From: Arthrobacter sp. ES3-54
Lineage (GTDB): Bacteria; Actinomycetota; Actinomycetes; Actinomycetales; Micrococcaceae
Direction: 5' to 3'
DNA length: 64,000 nt
NCBI RefSeq assembly: GCF_029504395.1
Contig: NZ_JAQFIF010000003.1
Span: forward strand, 372,001-436,000
A model generated the notes under the pieces. That model had not been told where the DNA came from. It searched no databases and was given only the letters and a program-made list of their open reading frames with translations. The translations under genes were made by a program, and so were the position numbers. The stretch's first letter is position 1, and every line of letters begins with the position of its first letter. Positions 42,112 through 51,011 of this stretch are shown piece by piece.

Positions 42112-42894
42112 ATGAACCCACAAACAGCGTCCACGCCGGGCACCACCGCTCTCATTACGGGCGCGACGGCAGGCCTCGGCGCCGAGTTCGCGCGCCAACT
42201 CGCCGAACAGGGCCACCGCGTGGTGCTCGTGGCCCGCGACGCCGGCCGCCTGGCGGCCACGGCGGCGGAGTTGGAGAACAGCTACGGGAACGCGACGGAG
42301 ACGATCGCCGCGGACCTGACCGACGACGCCGGGATTGCCGCCGTCGTCGCGCGCCTCACCGATCCCGCACGGCCGGTGGAGATCCTGATCAACAATGCAG
42401 GAATCGGCTTGCTGCGCTGCTTCGAGGACAACGACATCGCCGAGGAGAAGAAGCACCTGAAACTCCATGTCGAAACCGCCATGGAGCTGAGCCATGCCGC
42501 ACTGCAGGGCATGCTCGCGCGCCAGTCCGGCAGGATCATCAATGTCGCCAGCGTGGCCGCCTTCCTGCCCCGCGGAACGTACTCCGCAGCGAAGGCCTGG
42601 CTGCTGAGCTTCTCGCGCTCGGCCAACATGGCCTACGCGGCGCGCGGGGTGAAGGTCACCGCCGTGTGCCCCGGCTTCACCCATACCGAGTTCCACGACC
42701 GGATGGGGATGGACAAGACGGTGACGCCGCGCTGGATGTGGCTCGAAGCGCGGCAGGTGGTCAGCGAGGGTCTGGCGGACAACGCCAAAGGCAAGGCCGT
42801 CTCGATCCCCAGCAAGCGCTATAAGGTCCTGACTTCGGTTTCGCGGGTGCTGCCGCCGAGGCTCGTTGCCGGGCCGCCGCGGCGGGCGAAGTAG
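42112..42894 (+). CDS. Short-chain dehydrogenase/reductase
   Basis: A 260-residue NAD(P)-dependent SDR. Cofactor motif TGATAGLGAEFARQL, NNAGIG, catalytic Ser in NVASVAAFLPRG, and Tyr-x3-Lys in YSAAKAW. Residues after 180 vary with substrate, so it is not assigned. It is of the YqjQ/DltE-like clade by appearance. The start follows a TAGGCT box. Confidence 0.9.
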   Translation: MNPQTASTPGTTALITGATAGLGAEFARQLAEQGHRVVLVARDAGRLAATAAELENSYGNATETIAADLTDDAGIAAVVARLTDPARPVEILINNAGIGLLRCFEDNDIAEEKKHLKLHVETAMELSHAALQGMLARQSGRIINVASVAAFLPRGTYSAAKAWLLSFSRSANMAYAARGVKVTAVCPGFTHTEFHDRMGMDKTVTPRWMWLEARQVVSEGLADNAKGKAVSIPSKRYKVLTSVSRVLPPRLVAGPPRRAK

Positions 42895-42906
42895 GCGGCG
42901 GGTACA

Positions 42907-43959
42907 TCAGGAAACGGCCACGCGCCGGCGCCGGATCAGCACAACCACCAGGATCCCGACGGCGGCGCCCACCCCGGTCTCGACGGCCCGTTCGGCGATG
43001 AGGACGCCGGGATCGGCCGGCGCCGCAAGCTGTCCGATCAACAGGATTACCGGCGTGAAGGAAACCATGGCGAGGCCGTAATGCCGGGCCATGAACAGCT
43101 CGGTGCTGAACTGCAGGATGATCACCAGGCACGCCAGGACCCCGGCCTCGTGGCCGGGAAAGGCCAGCAGCGGCGACCCCGGCCACGGGAACAGGATGGC
43201 CGCAACCACCACCAGGCCCAGGAGCGTGCCGACAATCCGGTGGACGCCGCGGTACACGCTGCTGGGCAGATCCGCGCCGGCAAGCGGCACCGCCGCCGCG
43301 GCCATGGCCCAATGCGGGTGGCCGCTGCCACTGAGGACTCCGAGGGTGCCGGCGGCGCCGACGGCGGTCACGTAGCGGGCGGCATGCAGCCACGCCGCCC
43401 GGCGGCCTGCCCCGCGCAGCGCCGCGACGTCCCGCCGCCGACCTCGGTGCCAGGTGCGTCCCCGGAACCAACCGCCAAAGCCGATCACGATCGAGAACCC
43501 GGCCGATCCCGCGGCGATGAGGACGGCGGTGTGCCAGGGCACTGCGGCGGGAACAGACGCGCACGCGCCCAGGGCCAGGATCCCGAAGAACGGGCCTGCG
43601 GGTTTCAGGGCCGTCCTGTCCGTGAACAGCGACGCCACGCCGGCAAACGCGGCCTCCGCGACCACCAGGGCCCACGAATGAATGTGATGGACAGAGAGGA
43701 AGACGCCGACTCCCACGCCGGTGAGCAAGAGGACGGCCGCCTGGCCTTGATGCCGGAGCCGGAGTTGATGAGGCTCGGTGCGGCCGTACATCCCCGTCAG
43801 CGCGCCGAAAACAGCGTAGCCGATCAGCTCGGGTCGCCCGGCCGCCAACAGCGCCAGGGACGGAACGGCCACGCTGATCGCCACCCGCCAGGCCGACACT
43901 TGGTCCTTGTTGGCCGGGGCCAGGCTGTGCAGCGAACGGATGTGGTGCAGCAGGGACAT
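42907..43959 (-). CDS. FUSC family membrane protein
   Basis: A 350-residue membrane protein: about 10-12 hydrophobic segments in two repeats (VAVPSLALLAAGRPELIGYAVFGALTG, then ALVVAEAAFAGVASLFT; AMAAAAVPLAGADLPSSVYRGVHRIVGTLLGLVVVAAILF). It matches the FUSC/YccS pattern, with no large soluble domain. Function is unknown; relatives export aromatic acids or small molecules. ATG 43959 or GTG 43962 is the start, with GAGAGAGGC upstream. A long-stemmed inverted repeat lies between it and the MHS transporter. Confidence 0.82.
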   Translation of the reverse strand: MSLLHHIRSLHSLAPANKDQVSAWRVAISVAVPSLALLAAGRPELIGYAVFGALTGMYGRTEPHQLRLRHQGQAAVLLLTGVGVGVFLSVHHIHSWALVVAEAAFAGVASLFTDRTALKPAGPFFGILALGACASVPAAVPWHTAVLIAAGSAGFSIVIGFGGWFRGRTWHRGRRRDVAALRGAGRRAAWLHAARYVTAVGAAGTLGVLSGSGHPHWAMAAAAVPLAGADLPSSVYRGVHRIVGTLLGLVVVAAILFPWPGSPLLAFPGHEAGVLACLVIILQFSTELFMARHYGLAMVSFTPVILLIGQLAAPADPGVLIAERAVETGVGAAVGILVVVLIRRRRVAVS

Positions 43960-44049
43960 CACAACTGCCTCTCTCCGGTTTCGCTGGTTTGGCTGTTTCC
44001 CGGGGTTCCCTGGGTATTCCGGGACTGAAAAGTGGTGCGGACACGCCTA

Positions 44050-44097
44050 AGGCCTGTTCCGGATGCTTCCCAACGGGTAAACATACGGAACAGGCCT
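44050..44097. other. Inverted repeat between the MHS transporter and FUSC genes
   Basis: Perfect 12-bp arms AGGCCTGTTCCG (44050-44061) and CGGAACAGGCCT (44086-44097) with a 24-nt loop. It could be a terminator for the MHS gene or an operator for the FUSC gene. Both lie on the minus strand, so a terminator is more likely. Confidence 0.55.
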
Positions 44098-44163
44098 CAA
44101 AGGGCGGGGCTGTCAGCTACGTAGCCTGGGCTACGGCTGCCGGGTCCGGTCGGACCGGCAGGC

Positions 44164-45765
44164 TCAGACTGTGGCCGGGACTTTCTCGGCTTCCCCGCGC
44201 CCTGCGGTGGAATCTACGGCCGGTGCGACCATGGGCATGTCCATGTGCTCAAGGTCGATCAGCGGGTTCTCGTCCTGCGTGGCGACCAGTTCGCGGGCCT
44301 CAGCCTGGGTGTCCACGCTCGGCATGGAGCCGGGCAGCGGCATCTGGGCCGATTCCTTGAGGAAGTAGATCGCTACCGCGCCGATCGCCGAGGTGGCCAT
44401 CAGGTAGTAGGCCGGCATCATGTCGTTGCCGGTGGCGGTGATCAGGGCGGCAACGATGAACGGCGTGGTGCCGCCGAAAATGGCCACCGAGAAGTTGTAC
44501 GCGATGCCCATTGCGCCGTAGCGGCTGGCCGTCGGGAACTGGGCCGGCAGGGCCGAAGCCAGGTTGGCCACGTAGAACGTCACCGGGAAAGCAATCAGGG
44601 AAAGGCCGGCCAACGTGGACCAGACTTCGCCGATACCGATCAGCAGGAACGCCGGGGTGGCGAGGACCACCGTGCTGATGGCGCCGATCCACAGCACGGG
44701 GCGGCGGCCGATCCGGTCAGAGAGCTTGCCGGTCAGCGGGATGCAGAGGCTCATGATGACCAGCACGGGGATGGTCAGCAGCGTGCCGTGGAGCTCGTCG
44801 TAGCCCTTGGACTCGGTCAGGTACGTCGGCATGTAGGAGGTCAGCGCGTAGCCGGCGGTGTTTGCTGCCGCTACCAGGATCATCGCGACGATGAGCGAGC
44901 GCCAGTAGGCCTTCACGATGCCCACTGGGCCCTTGGAGGCTGCGGCGTCAGAGGCGGTTGCGTCCTTGGCGAGGTTCTCCTGGGCATCCAGGGTTGCCTG
45001 GAACTGCGGCGATTCCTCGATCTTGCTCCGGAAGTACACGGCGATCAGGCCGAGCGGGCCGGCAAGGAGGAACGGGATGCGCCAGCCCCACTGCTCCATG
45101 GTGTCCTGGCCGAGGGTCAGCTGCAGCACCGAAACGAGGGCTGCACCAAGGGCGAAGCCGAGGTAGCTGCCCATATCCAGGAAGCTGGCGAAGAATCCGC
45201 GGCGCTTGTCAGGGGCGTACTCGCTCACAAAGGTCGTGGCGCCGGCGTATTCACCACCGGTGGAGAAGCCCTGGATAACCTTGAACAGGACCAGCAGGAC
45301 CGCGGCCCATATGCCAATCTGTGCGTAGCCCGGCAGGAGCCCGACGGCGAAGGTGCTGGCGGCCATGATCATCAGGGTCGCGGCAAGGACCTTCTGGCGG
45401 CCGATCTTGTCGCCAAGCCAGCCGAACACGACTCCGCCGAGGGGGCGGGCGATGAAGGTGGCGGCGAAGGTTCCCAGCAGGAACAGGGTCTGGACGGACT
45501 TGTCCGCCTCCGGCAGGAACACCGGTCCCATGGTGGTGATCAGGTAGCCGAACACGCCGACGTCGTACCACTCCATGGTGTTACCCACGATGGTGCCGCC
45601 GAGCGCCTTCTTGAGCATCGGCTGGTCGACTACGTTGACGTCGGACTCGCGGAGTCGACGGCGGCGTAGCTTCGGTTTCTTCACACCCTTGGGCGCGCCT
45701 TGGTTGGTTCCGCTGGCGTTAATGACGCCTGCTGAAGAGTCGGTCATGCTTCGGTCTGTGGGCAT
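44164..45765 (-). CDS. MHS-type MFS transporter (ProP-like)
   Basis: A 533-residue permease with 12 helices. The MHS family motifs are IVGNTMEWYDVGVFGYLITTMGPVFLP, FIARPLGGVVFGWLGDKIGRQKVLAATLMIMA and STGGEYAGATTFVSEYAPDKRRGF. This is the group that contains ProP (proline/betaine) and citrate or alpha-ketoglutarate symporters. N- and C-terminal tails (residues 1-40 and 460-533) are hydrophilic. ATG 45765 is chosen for GGAG 8 nt upstream; an in-frame ATG 45789 is also possible. The substrate is not known. Confidence 0.88.
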   Translation of the reverse strand: MPTDRSMTDSSAGVINASGTNQGAPKGVKKPKLRRRRLRESDVNVVDQPMLKKALGGTIVGNTMEWYDVGVFGYLITTMGPVFLPEADKSVQTLFLLGTFAATFIARPLGGVVFGWLGDKIGRQKVLAATLMIMAASTFAVGLLPGYAQIGIWAAVLLVLFKVIQGFSTGGEYAGATTFVSEYAPDKRRGFFASFLDMGSYLGFALGAALVSVLQLTLGQDTMEQWGWRIPFLLAGPLGLIAVYFRSKIEESPQFQATLDAQENLAKDATASDAAASKGPVGIVKAYWRSLIVAMILVAAANTAGYALTSYMPTYLTESKGYDELHGTLLTIPVLVIMSLCIPLTGKLSDRIGRRPVLWIGAISTVVLATPAFLLIGIGEVWSTLAGLSLIAFPVTFYVANLASALPAQFPTASRYGAMGIAYNFSVAIFGGTTPFIVAALITATGNDMMPAYYLMATSAIGAVAIYFLKESAQMPLPGSMPSVDTQAEARELVATQDENPLIDLEHMDMPMVAPAVDSTAGRGEAEKVPATV

Positions 45766-46135
45766 TTGGGAAGCTCCTAGGGAGATCATTTGCTTGCGAC
45801 TGGTAGCTGCCCCGCTCTGGGCAGGCTTTCAATTTTACAGATTTCTCTGGAGTTTCCGAGTTCCGTGCCGTATGATCCCGCATTTCGGGCGGTATTTGGG
45901 GCCGATCCGCGAATTTCTTTTGCCCTGTTTCACCGCCCGGTTACTGGGAACCGGCGAGCCCGACGGCGCCGCGGCCAAAATTTTCCCCACCGGCCCGCAC
46001 AAACGCGGGTTATCGGGCGGGAACCGGGCCAAAAGGAGAGGCCCGCCACAGCCACTACAGACATCTCATCGGTGCGGTTCTACGATTGATGAACACTTCA
46101 TTTCACAGCGGTTATTACAGCGGAAAGGAAGATCA
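45766..46135. other. Intergenic region upstream of the MHS and 46136 genes
   Basis: About 370 bp. It holds the promoter of the MHS gene and, near 46080-46130, that of the 46136 gene (GATGAACACTTC with GGAAAGGAAGATC as RBS). I see no other structure or gene. Confidence 0.35.
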
Positions 46136-46393
46136 ATGGCGGATCATCAATTCGGAGAAGAAATCGAGCCGGAGGTCGCGAGCCATCTGGCGCAGTCCAT
46201 GGCTGAAGCCCCCGGACCGGAGACCCTGCACCATGCGCCCCCCTCGGCGGCGAAGGGCCAGCAATGGCCGGACGGCAGCGGCAAGCAGCGTCACCCCAAG
46301 GACCGCGATACCGCCCGCGGGCGGCAAGGCCAGCAGGTGGCTGCCGGAGCCATGCACCGGCAGAGCCGTCCGCAGATGCCCCACCACGACTAG
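46136..46393 (+). CDS. Small hydrophilic hypothetical protein
   Basis: An 85-residue, Gln/His/Arg-rich protein (ADHQFGEEIEPEVASHLAQ, GQQWPDGSGKQRHPKDRDTARG) without signal peptide or membrane segment; probably disordered. ATG 46136 has a good GGAAAGGAAG. It is convergent with ligD. No family is known to me. Confidence 0.65.
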   Translation: MADHQFGEEIEPEVASHLAQSMAEAPGPETLHHAPPSAAKGQQWPDGSGKQRHPKDRDTARGRQGQQVAAGAMHRQSRPQMPHHD

Positions 46394-46405
46394 CCCCACC
46401 ACGTA

Positions 46406-49024
46406 CTAGGGGCCCGCGGCAGGGTCGACCACGACGTCGGCTGGCGTCTTATCCAGGCGCCAGCCGCGCCACACCGGGTGCCGGAGCTTCCCGCTGCCGG
46501 TCCATTCCCCGAAAGTGACCTCGCCGACCAGTTTTGCGCTCACCCAGTTGGCGTCTGCGGCGTCAGCGTGCGGCACGTCCCGGAACGGGGACGTCTTCCG
46601 TGGCAGGGCGTCCAGTTGTTGCCTGAGTTCCGTGAGTTCACGGGTGCTGAAGCCGCTGCCCACCCGGCCGACGTAACGTAGCTTGGCGCCGTCCGGAATC
46701 CCCAGCAGCAGCGAGCCCACAGATTCACGGCGCCCGCCCTTTCCGGGCCGCCAGCCGCCCACCACCACTTCCTGGGTCCGTTCAACCTTGAGCTTGAGCC
46801 AGGACCGGCTGCGCTGGCCGACGTAGCGCCCGTCCGTGCGCTTGGCCATGACACCCTCCAGCCCCAACTCGGCGACGCTCTCGAGGATGTGCTCGGCGTC
46901 GCCGTCGATCACGCCCGAGAGTTCTACCGGGGCGGCGGAGGGGCGGAAGAACTGCGCCAGCCGGCGGCGACGCTCACTCAGCGGCAGGCGCCGCAGGTCC
47001 TGGCCGGCGTCGAAGAGCAGATCAAACAGCATCAGCCGCACGGGCGTCGACGCCTGCGCTTTGCTGACGTCCGCGGCCTTGGTGAGTTTCATGCGGCCCT
47101 GCAGCAGGCCGAAGTCGGGCCGGCCGGAGCGCCCGACGGCGATGATCTCGCCGTCGGCGACGAAGCCCTGTTCTGGCCAGTGGGACCGGTCCGTGAGTTC
47201 GGGGTAGCTCAGGGACATGTCGATGCCGTTGCGGCTGATGAGCCGGATCTTGGTGGCATCGCCGATGACCAGGGCCCGCACCCCGTCCCACTTGAGCTCG
47301 ATCTGCCAGTCCAGGTCCTGAAGATCCGCCAGGGTCCCGGACGTGGCCAGCATCGGGCTGAACCCGGAGGCGTCGGGCGCCGAATCGGGGCCTCTGCCGG
47401 TTTCCGCTCCGCCGTCGGCCTGGCTCTCGCTTTCGCTTTCGATTTGGCCGCCGCCGCCGCCGCCGCTGCCGCTGCCGCCGTCGTCCTCGCCGTCCGCTGT
47501 GCCCGACGGGCGCCGCACGCCAGGGTGGTCTTTCGAACCGGCCGGGTCCATCAGGTGGATGAGCCATTGGTCGTTGGCCTGGCCGGTGTGGATCAGGGCG
47601 AACCTGCGGGTCCCGCCGAGGCCGCCGCCCTCGGCTCCGGTCAGGGTGGCAATGACTTCCTTCCCGGCGATCCACTTTTCGCATTCGTAGTATCCGCGGT
47701 CCCAGATGCTGACGGTCCCCGCTCCGTACTGGCCTTGGGGAATGTCACCCTCGAAGTCCACGTAGTCCATCGGGTGGTCCTCGGTCTGGACCGCGAGGTG
47801 GTTTTTTGCCTTGCTGGTCGGGACGCCCTTGGGCAGTGCCCAGGACACGAGCACGCCGTCGCGTTCGAGCCGGAAGTCGTGGTGCAGCCGCCTGGCGTGG
47901 TGCTCCTGGATGACGAACTTCTCCTGCCGTGTCCCGCCGTCGTCTTCGGCGTGGTGCCGTTCCGCGGTGAAGGGCTCTGGCGTGCCTGCCCTGTCCCGTT
48001 TGGTACGGTACTTTTCCAGCCGCGGGTCGGTGTCGCCGCCGTCGCCGGCCTGCTCGGGCATTTCAGCCCGTCCGCTGGGACTGTTGCCTGCCGCGTGGGC
48101 AGCCGCGGGGGCTGCCTCGGCTCCGGCGTCGTGCCGGCCGCCGGACACCGGAGCGAACGGATCCTTGCCGGCTGCGACGCGCTTCATCACCTCCTGGAAG
48201 TCCAAGTGGTGCAGTGAAGGGGCGCTGAGTTCGCGCCACGTACGCGGTGCGGCCACTGTGGGCCGGAGCCGGCCGCGCAGCGAGTACGGCACGATAGTGG
48301 TCTTGGCGGCGTTGTTCTGGCTCCAGTCCACCAGCACCTTGCCGGTGCGCAGGGTCTTTTTCATGTCGCTGACGGCCAGATCCGGGTGGTCTGCTTCGAG
48401 CGAGCGGGCCAGTTCGCGGGCAAAGTCGGAAATCTGGTCCGAGCTCTGGGCCCCGTCCAAGGGCGCGTAGAGGTGGATGCCCTTGCTGCCGCTCGTCACG
48501 GGCACGGGGTCCAGGCCCACGTCCTGCAGGATGGTGCGGGCCAGCCTGGCCACCTCCACGCACTCCGCCAGTCCCGCGCCCTCGCCGGGGTCCAGGTCCA
48601 GCACCAGCCGGTCGGGCGGCAGCGCGTTGCCGTGGGAGTCCACCCGCCACTGCGGCACGTGGATCTCCAGGGCTGCGATCTGGGCCAGCCAGGTGAGCGT
48701 GGCGGGATCATTGACCAGGGGATATTGGATGGTCCGGTCCTTGTGCGTGATGGCGGCCCGGGGCACCCAGCCGGGTGTTGAATGGTCCAGGTTCTTCTGG
48801 AAAAACATTTCGCCGGGGGCGTCGGCGGTCCCGACGCCGTGGACCCAGCGCTTCCGCGTGGCCGGCCGGTTGCGGGAAGCGGGGATCAGCACCGGCGCGA
48901 CGGCGGCGTAGTAGGCCAGGACGTCGGCCTTGGTGGTTCCCGTCTCCGGGTACATGATTTTTTCCAGGTTGGTGAGCACCAGTTCGCGTCCGTCCACCCG
49001 GACGCGTTCCTTACCGTTGGGCAA
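46406..49024 (-). CDS. ligD: Multifunctional NHEJ DNA ligase LigD (polymerase, phosphoesterase, ligase)
   Basis: A 872-residue enzyme for non-homologous end joining. Residues 1-290 are the primase-polymerase (DLDPGEG with D143/D145, SGSKGIHLYAP); about 340-490 the 3'-phosphoesterase (HHARRLHHDFRLERDG, PMDYVDFEGDIPQGQYGAG); about 490-550 a linker rich in Gly, Ser, Glu and Gln; about 555-872 the ATP-dependent ligase with catalytic K578 in ELKWDG. Order Pol-PE-Lig is that of mycobacteria. TTG 49024 is the start with GGAGGTGAAGGG. It is divergent from ku by 40 bp. Confidence 0.95.
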   Translation of the reverse strand: MPNGKERVRVDGRELVLTNLEKIMYPETGTTKADVLAYYAAVAPVLIPASRNRPATRKRWVHGVGTADAPGEMFFQKNLDHSTPGWVPRAAITHKDRTIQYPLVNDPATLTWLAQIAALEIHVPQWRVDSHGNALPPDRLVLDLDPGEGAGLAECVEVARLARTILQDVGLDPVPVTSGSKGIHLYAPLDGAQSSDQISDFARELARSLEADHPDLAVSDMKKTLRTGKVLVDWSQNNAAKTTIVPYSLRGRLRPTVAAPRTWRELSAPSLHHLDFQEVMKRVAAGKDPFAPVSGGRHDAGAEAAPAAAHAAGNSPSGRAEMPEQAGDGGDTDPRLEKYRTKRDRAGTPEPFTAERHHAEDDGGTRQEKFVIQEHHARRLHHDFRLERDGVLVSWALPKGVPTSKAKNHLAVQTEDHPMDYVDFEGDIPQGQYGAGTVSIWDRGYYECEKWIAGKEVIATLTGAEGGGLGGTRRFALIHTGQANDQWLIHLMDPAGSKDHPGVRRPSGTADGEDDGGSGSGGGGGGQIESESESQADGGAETGRGPDSAPDASGFSPMLATSGTLADLQDLDWQIELKWDGVRALVIGDATKIRLISRNGIDMSLSYPELTDRSHWPEQGFVADGEIIAVGRSGRPDFGLLQGRMKLTKAADVSKAQASTPVRLMLFDLLFDAGQDLRRLPLSERRRRLAQFFRPSAAPVELSGVIDGDAEHILESVAELGLEGVMAKRTDGRYVGQRSRSWLKLKVERTQEVVVGGWRPGKGGRRESVGSLLLGIPDGAKLRYVGRVGSGFSTRELTELRQQLDALPRKTSPFRDVPHADAADANWVSAKLVGEVTFGEWTGSGKLRHPVWRGWRLDKTPADVVVDPAAGP

Positions 49025-49064
49025 AACCCTTCACCTCCGCGCAACTGTGATGTTCACTTGATCC

Positions 49065-50075
49065 ATGAGAGCCATCTGGAAAGGCGCAATAGCGTTCGGG
49101 CTGGTCAACGTGCCGGTCAAGGTCTACAGCGCCACTGAGGACCACGACATCAGCCTCCACCAAGTCCACAACGCCGACGGCGGCAGGATCCGCTACCAGC
49201 GCCGTTGCGAGGTCTGCAGCAAGATCGTCGACTACGAGGACATCGACAAGGCGTATGAGGACGATGGCCGCACGGTGGTCCTGACCCGCGACGAGCTGAA
49301 GTCCATCCCGGCGGAAAACAGCCACGAAATCGAAGTGGTCCAGTTCGTTCCGGTCGATCAGCTCGATCCCATGATGTTTGAAAAAAGCTACTACCTTGAA
49401 CCCGACTCGAAGTCGCCCAAGGCCTATGTGCTGCTGCGGCGCGCCCTGGAGGACACGGACCGTGTGGCAATTGTGCAGTTCGCGCTCCGGGACAAGACCC
49501 GGCTTGGCGCGCTGAGGATTCGCGACGAGGTCCTGGTGTTGCAGTCGCTGTTGTGGGCCGACGAAGTCCGCGAGGCCAGCTTTCCCGCACTCGAGACCTC
49601 CATCCGGATCTCCGCGCAGGAACGCGAAATGTCCGCCGCCCTGGTTGATTCGATGGCCTCCGATTTTGAGCCGGACCAGTTCACGGATGAGTACCAGGAG
49701 CAGCTGCGCCAGCTGATCGAGGCCAAGCTGGACAAGGGCGAGTCGCTGGACACGGAGGAGACCTTCGGTGCCCCGGCCGAGGCGGGCGAGGGCGAAGTCA
49801 TCGACCTGATGGAAGCCCTCAAGCGCAGCATCGAGAAAAAGCGCGGCGGCGGGGGAGGGGCCGCGGAGACTCCGGCCGAGGCCTCCGGATCTGCGGCCAA
49901 GGCTGCCCCGAAGACGGCTGCCAAGACGACGGCGTCCAAGTCCACCGCCAGCAAGACGGCGTCCACAAAGTCGGCGTCCACCAAAACTGCGGCGGCTTCC
50001 AAGACTGGGGCCGCCAAGACCGCGGCGGCTCCCAAGGCGACGGCCGCGAAGACGGCGGCCCGCAAGGGTGCATGA
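49065..50075 (+). CDS. ku: Ku end-binding protein with Lys/Ala-rich tail
   Basis: A 336-residue homodimeric ring that loads on DNA ends and recruits LigD. Residues 1-255 are the Ku core (MRAIWKGAIAFGLVNVPVKVY, RCEVCSKIVDYEDIDKAYE, SYYLEPD, GALRIRDEVLVLQSLLWADEVRE). Residues 265-336 are a long Lys/Ala/Ser/Thr tail of about 70 residues with KTAA/KTAS repeats, as in other actinobacterial Ku proteins, and probably bind DNA nonspecifically. Divergent from ligD and convergent with the small Rho_N-like gene. Confidence 0.96.
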   Translation: MRAIWKGAIAFGLVNVPVKVYSATEDHDISLHQVHNADGGRIRYQRRCEVCSKIVDYEDIDKAYEDDGRTVVLTRDELKSIPAENSHEIEVVQFVPVDQLDPMMFEKSYYLEPDSKSPKAYVLLRRALEDTDRVAIVQFALRDKTRLGALRIRDEVLVLQSLLWADEVREASFPALETSIRISAQEREMSAALVDSMASDFEPDQFTDEYQEQLRQLIEAKLDKGESLDTEETFGAPAEAGEGEVIDLMEALKRSIEKKRGGGGGAAETPAEASGSAAKAAPKTAAKTTASKSTASKTASTKSASTKTAAASKTGAAKTAAAPKATAAKTAARKGA

Positions 50076-50110
50076 GCCCGGCTGTCGCCTGGCGCCGTCG
50101 CCCACCCTGA

Positions 50111-50398
50111 TCAGGAGTTCCGCAGGGCGGAAATGAGCTCGCTCTTCTTCTTGGCCGAGTAGCCCTTGAGGCCGATCTCCTTGGCGCGTTCCTTCAGCTG
50201 CGGCACCGTCCAGTCCTCGTAGTCACCGGCCTTGCCACCCTTGCGGCCGACTGAGGAACGGCCCCGCTTGGCGGCGGCGTTGGAGATCCTGGCGGCTTTA
50301 TGCTTGGAGGCGCCGTCCTCAACCAGCTTCTCGTAGAGCTCGGGGTCCTTGATGCTGGGGCTTTCTGAGCCGCGGGGCTCGCCCTTCTTCGTTGGCAT
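50111..50398 (-). CDS. DUF7218/Rho_N (SAP-like) domain small protein
   Basis: A 95-residue basic protein. Residues 15-50 are DUF7218-like (SIKDPELYEKLVEDGASKHKAARISNAAAKRG), and the C-terminal 35 residues look like a Rho_N or SAP helix-loop-helix DNA/RNA-binding motif (EDWTVPQLKERAKEIGLKGYSAKKKSELISALRNS). Such a C-terminal SAP-like domain is found in eukaryotic Ku70, and this gene lies just behind ku, convergently. ATG 50398 is the start. A role in end joining is speculative. Confidence 0.85.
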   Translation of the reverse strand: MPTKKGEPRGSESPSIKDPELYEKLVEDGASKHKAARISNAAAKRGRSSVGRKGGKAGDYEDWTVPQLKERAKEIGLKGYSAKKKSELISALRNS

Positions 50399-50660
50399 GG
50401 CTGCGAGATCATCTCCTCTTCGGCCGGGAACCACTTGGGCGGCGGCGCGCGGACGGTGCCGCCGGGGATTCCAAACTAGCCGCGCCGCAGGGTTGTGACA
50501 AGCATTTACTAAGTTCACTGACAAAAAGCCTGGTTTCCGCACATCCTGGCCGTTATCGCGAAGGCCAGCCCGGCAACGCGAAGGCCCGGCCGGCCCCTTA
50601 TCGGGGGCGGCCGGGCCAACTGACGCTGCCGGTGTTCCGGCGCGGGGCCGGAAGGTGAGG
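50399..50660. other. Intergenic region between the Rho_N-like gene and ptsH
   Basis: About 260 bp. It holds the upstream region of the 50398 gene and, at 50583-50617, the ptsH terminator. No other structure is seen. Confidence 0.4.
50583..50617 (-). terminator. Hairpin terminator after ptsH
   Basis: Stem GGCCCGGCCG / CGGCCGGGCC with an inner GCCCC/GGGGC extension. No U-run on the minus strand. Confidence 0.65.
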
Positions 50661-50942
50661 CTATTCGGCGTCGTGATCCGTCTCAAGGATCTGCACGAGG
50701 CGGTCCAGTGCCGCGTCGGCGCCTTCACCCTCGGCACGCAACACCACAACCTCGCCGTGGGAGGCGCCCAGGCTCATCAGCGACAGGATGCTGGCGGCGT
50801 CCATGGCCTCGTCCTCCGGCTCGCCCAGGCGGGCGATCGTGATCTCGAGGGTGTCGAACTCGCCTGCAGCCTCGGCGAAGATGGCTGCCGGACGGGCATG
50901 CAGCCCAACGCGGCTGGCAATGGTGGCGTTACGTTCGGTCAT
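50661..50942 (-). CDS. ptsH: Phosphocarrier protein HPr
   Basis: A 93-residue general PTS phosphocarrier. The active site is GLHARPAA with H15, and the serine region is DAASILSLMSLGA (S51). It moves phosphate from enzyme I to EIIA domains, including the FruA and DhaM proteins of this window. It lies 69 nt downstream of fruA, so it is the last gene of the fructose operon. Enzyme I is not in the window. Confidence 0.96.
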   Translation of the reverse strand: MTERNATIASRVGLHARPAAIFAEAAGEFDTLEITIARLGEPEDEAMDAASILSLMSLGASHGEVVVLRAEGEGADAALDRLVQILETDHDAE

Positions 50943-51011
50943 TTCTGCTCCTTGAAGTCAGCTTGTGTGTTTATCAGCTGTGGGTATCTGCTTGGAAAAT
51001 CGTGCACTGGT

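Noticed and set aside
49860..50075. Frameshift or repeat expansion artefact at the end of ku
   Set aside because: The Lys/Ala-rich tail is a known feature of actinobacterial Ku and the frame is intact to its stop.
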